Assembly (NCBI RefSeq): GCF_900130125.1
Contig: NZ_FQXY01000007.1
Span: forward strand, 372,001-436,000
Direction of reading: 5' to 3'
Length of the DNA stretch: 64,000 nt
From: Bacteroides congonensis
GTDB taxonomy: Bacteria > Bacteroidota > Bacteroidia > Bacteroidales > Bacteroidaceae
This document shows positions 17,312 through 26,282 of the stretch, piece after piece. A model generated the notes under the pieces. That model worked only from the letters and a program-made list of their open reading frames with translations, did no database searches and was not told where the DNA came from. Each line of letters opens with the position of its first letter. The stretch's first letter is position 1. A program made the translations under genes and the position numbers.

Positions 17312-19555
17312 ATGTATAACATTATCCAATTAAACGACAAAGATCTGTCGGAGCTTCAAATTATTGCCAAAGAGTTAGGCATAAAAAAAGCAGACTCATT
17401 CAAAAAAGAAGACCTTGTTTATAAAATACTCGATGAACAGGCCATTGTAGGAGCTACTAAGAAAGTTGCCGCAGACAAACTCAAAGAAGAGCGCAAAGAA
17501 GACAAGAAAAAGCGTTCGCCGCGTGTAACTCCTGCCAAAAAAGAAGACAAGGCAGTTTCCGCAACAAAGAGTGGAGAAGTGGCAAAAAACAAAGAGGCTG
17601 CTCCTGCTAAAACACAACAACCTTCCAAAGAGGTAAGTGCAAACAAAGAAAAAGAAACTCCTGCCGTTGAAGCCAAAGCAGAAAACACTGCTGCTCCCAA
17701 ACGTAAAGTAGGCCGTCCACGCAAGGGTGCTGACGCTGCTGAGAAAAAAGAAGTAGAAAACGCCAAACCGGCAGCTACCAAAGAAGCGGAAGCAAAACCG
17801 GCTGTTGTAGCAGAAAAGCCTGCTGAAACTGCAAAGAAAGCCGCTCCGGTGCAACAACCTGCCGAAAAGAAAGAAAAAGAGAATAAACCGGTTACTGAAA
17901 CAAACAGACCTGTTGTGGAAGCAAACAAGCCTGCTGCAGAAGCCAACAAACCTGCTGCTGAAAAGAAAGTAATAGCAAAGCCACAAAAGAAAGCTGCACC
18001 TGTTATTGATGAGGAAAGCAATATCCTGTCCAATGCCGATGATGATGATTTCATCCCAATCGAAGACCTGCCTTCTGAAAAAATAGAGCTTCCTACCGAA
18101 CTGTTCGGTAAGTTCGAGGCTACCAAAGCAGAACCGGTACAAACGGCATCTGAACAGCCCTCTTCTCATCCGCAGCAGCAACAATCCCAGCAACAGCAGC
18201 AAGCTCAACAGCAACGTCCGCGTATTGTTCGTCCACGTGACAATAATAATAACAACGCCGGTAACAATAATAACAACAATAATAATTTCCAGCGCAACAA
18301 TAACCAAAATCAGAATCAGAACCAACAGCGCCTGCCTATGCCGCGTGGCAATCAGCAGAATAATGCTCATGAGAACCTTCCGGCACAGCAACCACAGGAG
18401 CGCAAAGTTATCGAGCGCGAAAAGCCTTACGAATTTGACGATATCCTCAACGGAGTAGGCGTTTTGGAAATCATGCAGGATGGATACGGATTCCTCCGTT
18501 CTTCTGATTACAATTACCTTTCTTCTCCGGACGATATTTACGTATCACAGTCACAAATCAAACTGTTCGGTCTGAAAACCGGTGATGTAGTAGAAGGTGT
18601 TATCCGTCCGCCAAAAGAAGGCGAAAAATATTTCCCGCTGGTCAAGGTATCGAAAATCAACGGACGTGACGCCGCTTTCGTTCGCGACCGCGTTCCTTTC
18701 GAACACTTGACTCCCCTCTTTCCGGATGAAAAGTTCAAACTTTGTAAAGGCGGCTATTCAGACTCTATGTCTGCCCGCGTTGTAGACCTTTTCGCTCCGA
18801 TTGGTAAAGGACAACGTGCATTAATCGTCGCCCAGCCAAAGACCGGTAAGACTATCTTGATGAAAGATATTGCAAACGCCATTGCAGCCAATCACCCGGA
18901 AGTGTATATGATTATGTTGCTGATTGACGAACGTCCTGAAGAAGTAACCGACATGGCGCGCAGCGTTAACGCGGAAGTTATCGCTTCTACTTTCGACGAA
19001 CCGGCAGAACGCCACGTAAAAATCGCAGGTATCGTATTGGAAAAAGCAAAACGTCTGGTTGAATGTGGTCACGACGTGGTTATCTTCCTCGATTCTATCA
19101 CTCGCCTTGCACGTGCATACAATACAGTTTCTCCGGCATCCGGTAAAGTACTTTCCGGTGGTGTCGACGCTAACGCACTGCACAAGCCCAAACGTTTCTT
19201 CGGTGCCGCACGTAACATCGAGAACGGCGGTTCACTGACTATCATCGCCACGGCCCTGATTGATACCGGTTCCAAGATGGACGAAGTTATCTTCGAAGAA
19301 TTCAAGGGTACGGGTAACATGGAGTTGCAGCTCGACCGCAACCTGTCCAACAAGCGTATCTTCCCGGCAGTCAACATCACTGCATCCAGTACTCGTCGCG
19401 ACGACCTGCTGCTTGACAAGACAACTCTCGACCGCATGTGGATATTACGCAAATACCTTGCCGACATGAATCCGATTGAAGCAATGGATTTCGTAAAAGA
19501 CCGTCTGGAAAAAACAAGGGATAACGACGAATTCCTGATGAGCATGAACAGCTAA
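17312..19555 (+). CDS. rho: Transcription termination factor Rho with large disordered insert
   Basis: ATG at 17312 ([16 protein letters not shown]) gives 747 aa, against about 420 for E. coli Rho. Residues 1-50 are the Rho N-terminal helical domain. Residues about 55-375 are low complexity: first Lys/Ala/Glu/Pro-rich with repeats such as [16 protein letters not shown], then Gln- and Asn-rich runs encoded by CAR/AAY repeats near 18170-18330. The cold-shock-like RNA-binding domain starts near 380, and the RecA-like motor has QPKTGKT (about 508-514) and [13 protein letters not shown]. Rho terminates untranslated or unneeded transcripts. The insert is a known Bacteroides feature, and for B. thetaiotaomicron Rho it has been reported to drive phase separation. 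Confidence 0.97.
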   Translation: MYNIIQLNDKDLSELQIIAKELGIKKADSFKKEDLVYKILDEQAIVGATKKVAADKLKEERKEDKKKRSPRVTPAKKEDKAVSATKSGEVAKNKEAAPAKTQQPSKEVSANKEKETPAVEAKAENTAAPKRKVGRPRKGADAAEKKEVENAKPAATKEAEAKPAVVAEKPAETAKKAAPVQQPAEKKEKENKPVTETNRPVVEANKPAAEANKPAAEKKVIAKPQKKAAPVIDEESNILSNADDDDFIPIEDLPSEKIELPTELFGKFEATKAEPVQTASEQPSSHPQQQQSQQQQQAQQQRPRIVRPRDNNNNNAGNNNNNNNNFQRNNNQNQNQNQQRLPMPRGNQQNNAHENLPAQQPQERKVIEREKPYEFDDILNGVGVLEIMQDGYGFLRSSDYNYLSSPDDIYVSQSQIKLFGLKTGDVVEGVIRPPKEGEKYFPLVKVSKINGRDAAFVRDRVPFEHLTPLFPDEKFKLCKGGYSDSMSARVVDLFAPIGKGQRALIVAQPKTGKTILMKDIANAIAANHPEVYMIMLLIDERPEEVTDMARSVNAEVIASTFDEPAERHVKIAGIVLEKAKRLVECGHDVVIFLDSITRLARAYNTVSPASGKVLSGGVDANALHKPKRFFGAARNIENGGSLTIIATALIDTGSKMDEVIFEEFKGTGNMELQLDRNLSNKRIFPAVNITASSTRRDDLLLDKTTLDRMWILRKYLADMNPIEAMDFVKDRLEKTRDNDEFLMSMNS

Positions 19556-19577
19556 TCAACGGAAAACAATAAATGAT

Positions 19578-19627
19578 GAATGGTGGTCATACTGTGAGAG
19601 AATCGCAGTTTGGCCACCATTCTCTTT
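19578..19627 (+). terminator. rho terminator
   Basis: GAATGGTGG (19578-19586) pairs with CCACCATTC (19614-19622), with extra pairing inside (ACTG/CAGT), followed by CTTTTT. Confidence 0.85.
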
Positions 19628-19709
19628 TTCAATATTTCATTTTTGTACAAATTACTGTCAATTGCGTCCAAAACTACTCCCCTGCCCTTTTTTACATTCC
19701 CTTTTTTCC

Positions 19710-19717
19710 TACTTTTG
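19710..19717 (+). promoter_or_regulatory. -7 element of the sulfatase gene
   Basis: TACTTTTG matches TAnnTTTG, 36 nt before ATG 19753. A T-rich stretch lies about 20 nt upstream. Confidence 0.55.
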
Positions 19718-19752
19718 CTTCAAAATCAACACCACTTAAATTCTAACCAAGA

Positions 19753-21219
19753 ATGAAAACGATTTATCCTTTTATGGGTTTAGCCCTATGCGGCATAGCA
19801 GCCCAGGCACAAGAAAAGCCGAATTTCCTGATTATCCAATGCGACCATTTAACGCAACGCGTCGTAGGCGCTTACGGACATACACAAGGTTGCACCCTTC
19901 CTATGGACGAAGTCGCTTCAAGGGGAGTTATCTTCTCCAATGCTTATGTAGGCTGCCCCCTCAGCCAACCTTCACGCGCAGCCTTATGGAGCGGCATGAT
20001 GCCTCATCAAACCAATGTACGTTCCAATTCCAGTGAGCCCATCAACACAAGTATACCGGAAAACGTTCCGACATTAGGAAGCCTTTTCTCCGAGAACGGT
20101 TACGAAGCCGTACACTTCGGAAAGACTCATGACATGGGTTCGTTAAGAGGATTCAAACATAAAGAACCGGTAGCCAAACCGTTCACCGACCCTGAATTTC
20201 CTGTCAACAACGATAGTTTCCTGGATGTAGGAACCTGTGAAGACGTAGTAGCCTATCTGAGCAATCCGCCGGAGGAGCCTTTCATTTGCATTGCCGATTT
20301 TCAAAACCCACATAACATCTGCGGATTTGTAGGAGCGAATGAAGGTGTACATACAGACCGTCCGATTAGCGGTACTCTTCCCGAACTGCCTGCCAACTTT
20401 GATGTCGAGGACTGGAGCAGTATCCCTACTCCCGTACAGTATATCTGTTGCAGTCACCGCCGCATGACGCAGGCTTCCCATTGGAGCGAAGAAAACTACC
20501 GCCACTACATTGCCGCTTTCCAACACTATACGAAAATGGTATCCAAACAGGTAGATAGCGTATTGAAAGCACTCTACTCCACACCCGCCGGAAAGAATAC
20601 CATCGTAGTCATCTTAGCCGATCACGGTGACGGAATGGCTTCACACCGTATGGTAACCAAGCATATCAGCTTCTATGATGAAATGACAAATGTTCCGTTC
20701 ATCTTTGCAGGCCCCGGCATCAAACAACAGAAAAAGCCGGTAGACCACCTGCTCACACAGCCCACGATAGACCTTCTGCCTACTCTTTGCGACCTGGCAG
20801 GTATTTCCGTTCCGGCAGAGAAAGCAGGAATCAGCCTTGCCCCTACATTAAAAGGAGAGAAACAAACGAAAACCCATCCGTATGCCGTTTCCGAATGGCA
20901 TAGCGAATATGAATACATAACTACCCCGGGACGCATGGTACGTGGCCCAAGATACAAATACACCCACTACCTGGAAGGTAACGGAGAAGAACTCTACGAC
21001 ATGAAGAAAGACCCGGGAGAACGTAAGAATCTTGCCAAAGACCCTAAATATACAAAGGTTCTTGCAGAACACCGTGCAATGCTCGATGACTACATCACCC
21101 GGACAAATGACGATTATCGCAGCCTGAAAGTAGATGCCGACCCACGGTGCAGGAATCACACCCCGGGCTATCCCAATCACGAAGGTCCCGGAGCACGTGA
21201 GATTCTCAAAAGAAAATAA
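19753..21219 (+). CDS. S1-family sulfatase, probable uronate 2-O-sulfatase
   Basis: The 488-aa secreted enzyme has a signal peptide (MKTIYPFMGLALCGIAAQAQ). The sulfatase signature is SQPSRAALWSG, with Ser71 in place of Cys, so the formylglycine is made from serine by an anaerobic radical-SAM maturase. Metal ligands are seen in IQCDHLT and LADHGDGMASH, and GKTHDMG is also conserved. The sequence strongly recalls the B. thetaiotaomicron 2-O-sulfatase BT1596, which removes 2-O-sulfate from unsaturated uronate of heparin and chondroitin fragments. That identification is from memory. It stands alone between rho and a MATE gene with its own promoter and terminator, away from any polysaccharide-utilisation locus. 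Confidence 0.88.
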   Translation: MKTIYPFMGLALCGIAAQAQEKPNFLIIQCDHLTQRVVGAYGHTQGCTLPMDEVASRGVIFSNAYVGCPLSQPSRAALWSGMMPHQTNVRSNSSEPINTSIPENVPTLGSLFSENGYEAVHFGKTHDMGSLRGFKHKEPVAKPFTDPEFPVNNDSFLDVGTCEDVVAYLSNPPEEPFICIADFQNPHNICGFVGANEGVHTDRPISGTLPELPANFDVEDWSSIPTPVQYICCSHRRMTQASHWSEENYRHYIAAFQHYTKMVSKQVDSVLKALYSTPAGKNTIVVILADHGDGMASHRMVTKHISFYDEMTNVPFIFAGPGIKQQKKPVDHLLTQPTIDLLPTLCDLAGISVPAEKAGISLAPTLKGEKQTKTHPYAVSEWHSEYEYITTPGRMVRGPRYKYTHYLEGNGEELYDMKKDPGERKNLAKDPKYTKVLAEHRAMLDDYITRTNDDYRSLKVDADPRCRNHTPGYPNHEGPGAREILKRK

Positions 21220-21228
21220 AATAAAAAA

Positions 21229-21266
21229 AGAGCGGAGATTACAAGAAAATCTTCGCTCTCTTTTTT
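21229..21266 (+). terminator. Terminator after the sulfatase gene
   Basis: AGAGCGGAGATT (21229-21240) pairs with AATCTTCGCTCT (21248-21259) with one G-U, followed by a run of seven T. Confidence 0.9.
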
Positions 21267-21377
21267 TCTTCCGTATTATGCGGCTGACACAAGAACTACC
21301 CGAAACCATCGTCCGGCATGATGTCAACCGGAAATAGTTTTCATCTACCCCGTTACTCCCGAATCGAAATAAAGCGT

Positions 21378-21385
21378 TATCTTTG
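21378..21385 (+). promoter_or_regulatory. -7 element of the MATE gene
   Basis: TATCTTTG, 26 nt before ATG 21412. Confidence 0.65.
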
Positions 21386-21411
21386 CAAACTGTAAACTTA
21401 ATCCCTTAATT

Positions 21412-22734
21412 ATGTATACCAACAAACAGATTTGGAGTGTCAGTTACCCGATACTACTCAGCTTGCTGGCGCAAAATGTCATCAACGTCACCGATACGGC
21501 ATTCCTCGGACACGTGAGTGAAGTAGCCCTTGGAGCTTCGGCCATGGGCGGGTTATTCTATATATGCATATTCACCATTGCATTCGGATTCAGCACCGGT
21601 TCGCAGATTGTCATCGCAAGACGCAATGGCGAAGGACGCTATACGGATGTAGGCCCGGTCATGATTCAGGGTGTCATGTTCCTCTTTGCCATGGCACTGA
21701 TACTGTTCGGATTCACCAAAGCATTCGGTGGCAACATCATGCGGCTGCTCGTCTCTTCAGAATCCATCTACGAAGGAACCATGGAATTCCTGGACTGGCG
21801 TATTTACGGATTCTTCTTCTCCTTTATCAACGTCATGTTCCGGGCATTATACATTGGTATCACACGAACCAAAGTACTCACAATCAACGCAGTTGTCATG
21901 GCTTTGACAAACGTAGTGCTGGACTATGTATTAATCTTCGGTAAGTTCGGTATGCCCGAAATGGGTATCAAGGGAGCCGCCATCGCATCCGTACTGGCAG
22001 AAGCCTCTTCAATACTTTTCTTCCTGGTCTATACATATATCACAGTCGACTTGAAGAAATATGGGCTAAACCGGCTGCGGTCGTTCGACCCCGCATTGCT
22101 GATGCGTATTCTCAGCATCTCCTGTTTCACGATGCTGCAATATTTCCTGTCGATGGCCACCTGGTTCGTTTTCTTTGTAGCCGTAGAACGACTGGGGCAA
22201 CGGGAACTGGCAATCGCCAATATCGTCCGAAGCATCTACGTCGTACTGCTGATTCCGGTCAATGCACTGGCAACCACCACCAACAGCCTTGTAAGCAACG
22301 CCATCGGAGCAGGTGGAATCAAGTTCGTGATGCCGCTTATCAATAAAATCGCCCGGTTCTCATTCTTCATCATGCTGGGACTGGTAGCGCTGTCGGCACT
22401 GTTTCCACAGTTCCTGTTATCTATTTATACCAGTGAAGCCGCACTTATCACAGAGTCCGTGCCCTCAGTATATGTCATTTGCATCGCCATGCTCATCGCG
22501 TCGGTAGCCAATGTCGTCTTCAACGGAATCTCCGGCACGGGAAATACGCAAGCCGCCTTATTGCTCGAAACAATTACAATCATCATCTACGGTTCATACA
22601 TCATATTCATCGGAATGTGGCTCAAAGCACCGATTGAAATCTGCTTTACGATTGAGATAGTGTACTATACCTTGCTGCTGATAACAAGTTATATTTATCT
22701 CAAAAAAGCAAAATGGCAGAATAAAAAGATATAA
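21412..22734 (+). CDS. MATE-family efflux transporter (DinF-like)
   Basis: The 440-aa polytopic membrane protein has about twelve hydrophobic segments in two MatE repeats. The first starts QIWSVSYPILLSLLAQNVINVTDTAFLGHV, the second after about residue 230 (MRILSISCFTMLQYFLSMATWFVFF). GALGASAMGG-type and GTGNTQAALLLE-like loops agree with the family. It is a cation-coupled antiporter for drugs or metabolites, with substrate not predictable. It is monocistronic, with a promoter at 21378 and ffh starting 57 nt after its stop from a separate promoter. Confidence 0.92.
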   Translation: MYTNKQIWSVSYPILLSLLAQNVINVTDTAFLGHVSEVALGASAMGGLFYICIFTIAFGFSTGSQIVIARRNGEGRYTDVGPVMIQGVMFLFAMALILFGFTKAFGGNIMRLLVSSESIYEGTMEFLDWRIYGFFFSFINVMFRALYIGITRTKVLTINAVVMALTNVVLDYVLIFGKFGMPEMGIKGAAIASVLAEASSILFFLVYTYITVDLKKYGLNRLRSFDPALLMRILSISCFTMLQYFLSMATWFVFFVAVERLGQRELAIANIVRSIYVVLLIPVNALATTTNSLVSNAIGAGGIKFVMPLINKIARFSFFIMLGLVALSALFPQFLLSIYTSEAALITESVPSVYVICIAMLIASVANVVFNGISGTGNTQAALLLETITIIIYGSYIIFIGMWLKAPIEICFTIEIVYYTLLLITSYIYLKKAKWQNKKI

Positions 22735-22750
22735 ATACGAGAGATTTTTG

Positions 22751-22758
22751 TACATTTG
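22751..22758 (+). promoter_or_regulatory. ffh -7 element
   Basis: TACATTTG matches TAnnTTTG, 33 nt before ATG 22792. Confidence 0.65.
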
Positions 22759-22791
22759 CAGGCTCAAATATTAATTAGTAATTAAACAACT

Positions 22792-24114
22792 ATGTTCGAT
22801 AATTTAAGTGAAAGACTGGAACGGTCATTCAAGATTCTGAAAGGTGAAGGCAAAATCACCGAAATCAACGTGGCGGAGACGCTGAAAGACGTACGCAAGG
22901 CACTTCTCGATGCCGACGTAAACTACAAGGTTGCCAAGAATTTCACGGATACGGTGAAAGAGAAGGCACTTGGACAGAACGTACTTACGGCTGTGAAGCC
23001 GAGCCAGTTGATGGTGAAGATTGTGCACGACGAACTGACCCAGTTGATGGGTGGAGAGACAGCCGAAATCAATATCGACTCCCGTCCGGCAGTAATCCTG
23101 ATGTCAGGTTTGCAGGGTTCGGGTAAGACTACCTTCTCCGGCAAGCTGGCACGCATGCTGAAAACCAAGAAGAATCGCAAGCCGTTACTCGTAGCTTGTG
23201 ACGTTTACCGTCCGGCTGCTATCGAACAGTTGCGTGTACTGGCAGAACAGATTGAAGTTCCGATGTACTGCGAACTGGATAGCAAGAATCCGGTAGAAAT
23301 CGCACAACACGCTATTCAGGAAGCCAAAGCCAAAGGATATGACCTCGTCATCGTCGATACAGCCGGACGTCTGGCAGTAGACGAACAGATGATGAACGAA
23401 ATCGCTGCCATCAAGGAAGCCATCAACCCGAACGAAATCCTGTTCGTGGTAGACTCCATGACCGGTCAGGATGCCGTAAACACAGCCAAAGAATTTAACG
23501 AACGCCTGGACTTCAATGGTGTAGTACTGACCAAGCTCGACGGTGATACCCGTGGTGGTGCGGCTCTTTCCATCCGTTCGGTAGTCAACAAGCCTATCAA
23601 ATTCGTAGGTACGGGAGAAAAACTGGAAGCAATCGACCAGTTCCACCCTGCCCGTATGGCCGACCGTATCCTCGGTATGGGTGACATTGTCTCACTGGTA
23701 GAACGTGCTCAGGAACAATATGATGAAGAAGAAGCCAAACGCCTGCAGAAGAAGATTGCCAAGAACCAGTTCGACTTCAACGACTTCCTCAGCCAGATCG
23801 CCCAAATCAAGAAGATGGGTAACCTGAAAGACCTCGCTTCCATGATTCCGGGAGTAGGCAAGGCTATCAAGGACATTGATATTGACGACAATGCGTTCAA
23901 GAGCATCGAAGCCATCATCTACTCCATGACCCCGGCAGAACGTTCTAACCCGGAAATTCTGAACGGCTCACGCCGCACACGTATCGCCAAAGGTAGCGGA
24001 ACAACGATTCAAGAAGTAAACCGCTTGCTGAAACAATTCGACCAGACCCGCAAAATGATGAAGATGGTAACCAGCAGCAAAATGGGCAAGATGATGCCGA
24101 AAATGAAGAGATAA
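22792..24114 (+). CDS. ffh: Signal recognition particle protein Ffh
   Basis: The 440-aa protein has the three Ffh domains. The N domain (ERLERSFKILKGEGKI) is first. The G domain follows, with GLQGSGKTTFSGKLA (P-loop, about residues 105-118), DVYRPAAIEQL, DTAGRL and TKLDGDTRGGAALSI. The Met-rich M domain ends TRKMMKMVTSSKMGKMMPKMKR. It binds 4.5S RNA and signal sequences of inner-membrane proteins and delivers ribosomes to FtsY. Length is normal. A strong terminator follows at 24145. Confidence 0.97.
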   Translation: MFDNLSERLERSFKILKGEGKITEINVAETLKDVRKALLDADVNYKVAKNFTDTVKEKALGQNVLTAVKPSQLMVKIVHDELTQLMGGETAEINIDSRPAVILMSGLQGSGKTTFSGKLARMLKTKKNRKPLLVACDVYRPAAIEQLRVLAEQIEVPMYCELDSKNPVEIAQHAIQEAKAKGYDLVIVDTAGRLAVDEQMMNEIAAIKEAINPNEILFVVDSMTGQDAVNTAKEFNERLDFNGVVLTKLDGDTRGGAALSIRSVVNKPIKFVGTGEKLEAIDQFHPARMADRILGMGDIVSLVERAQEQYDEEEAKRLQKKIAKNQFDFNDFLSQIAQIKKMGNLKDLASMIPGVGKAIKDIDIDDNAFKSIEAIIYSMTPAERSNPEILNGSRRTRIAKGSGTTIQEVNRLLKQFDQTRKMMKMVTSSKMGKMMPKMKR

Positions 24115-24144
24115 AAGAAAGAATCATTTCTAAATTCCGAATAG

Positions 24145-24174
24145 AAAGAGGGAGCCACGGCTTCCTCTTTTTTT
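24145..24174 (+). terminator. ffh terminator
   Basis: AAAGAGGGAGCC (24145-24156) pairs with GGCTTCCTCTTT (24159-24170) with one G-U, leaving a tight 2-nt loop in this pairing; a T-run follows. Confidence 0.9.
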
Positions 24175-24258
24175 GTAAGAGGGTATTGCTTTTCTCTTAT
24201 TATTTTTGTATCTTTATGGATTTTCAAACTATTCCTTAGTAGTTGTCCCATTGTATAG

Positions 24259-24453
24259 TGACAATTGTCACCTTATATTATGACATTTATCACCTTATAA
24301 AGTGACTATTGTCACCTTACAACATGACCACTACCCGACTGCATAAAAAGTTATAATCCGCTGCACTCAAAATCCTTATTCACTACAGTGAAAATCCTTA
24401 ATCACTGCAATGAATATTTTAATCATTACGATGAATAGTTCACGCATTACGCA
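24259..24453. repeat. Two arrays of about 22-bp tandem repeats in a gene-free stretch
   Basis: The 24115-24614 region has no gene. Array 1 has units starting TGAC at 24259, 24281, 24303 and 24325, exactly 22 nt apart. The first contains the perfect palindrome TGACAATTGTCA and the next two are close variants, each followed by CCTTAyA. Array 2 has units beginning TCAA/TGAA at 24367, 24389, 24411 and 24432 (22, 22 and 21 nt apart) with the theme AAAATCCTTAwTCACT. The spacing is two helical turns, suggesting binding of a protein on one face of DNA, perhaps controlling the cytochrome operon at 24615. Neither array resembles a CRISPR. Confidence 0.75.
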
Positions 24454-24614
24454 AATCCGATAGAAAGAACCAGGCTAAAAAGACCGCATATATTCTATCA
24501 AATCCATAATAGTGCTACCATTCAATTGTAACGATTACAATTTTACAAAGATTTTAGATGTTTATTCGTTTTTATTTTATTACTTTGCAAAAGATTACAA
24601 ACAGAAACACGAGT

Positions 24615-25493
24615 ATGCGTTATATCTATACGACAGGATATATATTATCGGCAGTTGCCATGCAACTATTCACAGGAAACTTCCCGGTTTCCTTCCTTGC
24701 CTTTCCGCTCAACATCATCTTTGCGGCAATATGGCTTTTCATACTATACATATTATATAAGGAATACAAAAATTCAGGTTTTACCCGCTTTCTTTGCTCC
24801 CCTCAGACCAGCGCGCTATCCATCGGATTATTTATCGGCGGCTGCTTAGTGATAGGACTTCTCCCACAACTATCAGATACAGCGGCAGAGGCGCGTGAAG
24901 GTATTCTTGCCCTGCTAGGATGCTATAACTTTATGACTAGCTGGATATTTATAGCCATACTTCTTTTATTACTAAGTAATCTGGGAATGATTACCATTCA
25001 CGCTTTTCAACACCGCAAACAAGCACGGTGGCGCTTCATCTTAAACCATACAGGTTTATGGCTCGCCTTATTCGCGGGATTCTTCGGCAGCAGTGATACC
25101 CAGACACTACGCATACCTATATATAAAGGTGAACCGGCACGTGAAGCATTCGACATGAACGGCGCGCCGCATTATTTGGACTATGAAATAGCGCTCGACT
25201 CTTTTGCCGTAGAATATTATCCGAACGGACGTCCTTCCCGCTTTGCGGCAAATGTACGTTTAGGAAATGAAAAAGCACTGCTCGAAGTGAATCACCCGTA
25301 CGCCTACCGATTGGGAGAAGACGTATATCTCACCGGCTATGACGTAACAAAAGGCAACCACAGTGAATATTGCATCTTGCAAGTAGTAAAGCAACCCTGG
25401 AAATATGCGATAGTGGCAGGCATCCTGATGATGCTGGCCGGAGCGATTCTATTATTCATTAACGGAGCGAAAAAGTATGATAAACTGGGATAA
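24615..25493 (+). CDS. ResB-like cytochrome c biogenesis protein
   Basis: ATG at 24615 (MRYIYTTGYILSAVAMQLF) gives 292 aa; the 24558 extension is not supported. Four N-proximal transmembrane segments and one near the C-terminus (YAIVAGILMMLAGAILLFI) bracket a periplasmic domain of about 120 residues containing the ResB-like pattern FAVEYYPNGRPSRFAANVRL and HPYAYRLGEDVYLTGYD. With the overlapping ccsA-like gene it would form a system II (CcsBA) machine that transfers haem to apocytochromes outside the membrane. It is shorter than typical ResB and may correspond to the minimal Bacteroidetes version. Operon with the next two genes. Confidence 0.8.
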   Translation: MRYIYTTGYILSAVAMQLFTGNFPVSFLAFPLNIIFAAIWLFILYILYKEYKNSGFTRFLCSPQTSALSIGLFIGGCLVIGLLPQLSDTAAEAREGILALLGCYNFMTSWIFIAILLLLLSNLGMITIHAFQHRKQARWRFILNHTGLWLALFAGFFGSSDTQTLRIPIYKGEPAREAFDMNGAPHYLDYEIALDSFAVEYYPNGRPSRFAANVRLGNEKALLEVNHPYAYRLGEDVYLTGYDVTKGNHSEYCILQVVKQPWKYAIVAGILMMLAGAILLFINGAKKYDKLG

Positions 25494-26265
25494 TTTCTAT
25501 GTATTTGCAGCCATATCCGTCTGCTTATGGCTGGCAGGAGCCGTATTCTCCCTTCGTTCGTCAACGAAGAGCAAGGCGGCAACAGCCTTTACGTCAGCCG
25601 GCATTATCATTTTGGGCATCTTCATTGCCGGATTGTGGGTCTTCCTTCAACGCCCGCCTTTGCGCACCATGGGAGAAACCCGGCTATGGTACTCTTTCTT
25701 CATGGGAGTGGCAGGACTGCTTACCTATATAAGATGGAAATACCGTTGGATTCTGTCTTTCTCGACACTGCTCTCCACCGTCTTTATCATCATCAACCTG
25801 ATGAAACCCGAGATACATGACCAGTCACTGATGCCGGCGCTGCAAAGCATATGGTTCATCCCGCACGTCACGGTATATATGTTTTCCTATTCCGTTCTGG
25901 GATGCGCGTTCATCATTGCAGTGACCGGATTATTCCACCACAAGGAAGAATATCTGCACACGGCGGACAACCTCGTCTATGCCGGAGTAGCCTTTCTTTC
26001 CATCGGCATGCTACTCGGCTCCCTTTGGGCAAAGGAAGCCTGGGGAAACTACTGGAGCTGGGATCCGAAAGAAACCTGGGCGGTTATCACCTGGATGGGA
26101 TACCTGCTCTATATACATCTCCGCCTTTTCAAAAAAGCCGGGCGGAAAAGCCTGTACGCAATGCTCATCGTCTCCTTCCTCGCCCTGCAAATGTGCTGGT
26201 ATGGAGTGAACTACTTGCCGGCCGCCCAACAAAGCGTGCACTTATATAATCGTAATAACAACTAA
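25477..26265 (+). CDS. ccsA: Cytochrome c biogenesis protein CcsA
   Basis: The 262-aa protein has about eight membrane segments and the haem-handling WWD-type motif WGNYWSWDPKETWAVITWMG (around residues 189-208). Conserved His residues flank it (VTVYMFSYS is preceded by PHV, and HLRLF follows). It overlaps the ResB-like gene by 17 nt and precedes a tri-haem peroxidase by 17 nt, so the three form an operon: haem export/attachment followed by its client. Function is covalent attachment of haem to CXXCH motifs in the periplasm. Confidence 0.92.
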   Translation: MINWDNFYVFAAISVCLWLAGAVFSLRSSTKSKAATAFTSAGIIILGIFIAGLWVFLQRPPLRTMGETRLWYSFFMGVAGLLTYIRWKYRWILSFSTLLSTVFIIINLMKPEIHDQSLMPALQSIWFIPHVTVYMFSYSVLGCAFIIAVTGLFHHKEEYLHTADNLVYAGVAFLSIGMLLGSLWAKEAWGNYWSWDPKETWAVITWMGYLLYIHLRLFKKAGRKSLYAMLIVSFLALQMCWYGVNYLPAAQQSVHLYNRNNN

Positions 26266-26282
26266 TTTAATTCAAATGTGAA

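Noticed and set aside
17396-18391. Long minus-strand ORFs opposite rho
   Set aside because: They mirror the low-complexity repeats of the rho insert and have no start signals or family features.
24259-24453. CRISPR array
   Set aside because: Units are contiguous with a period of about 22 bp and no unique spacers, and no cas genes are nearby.
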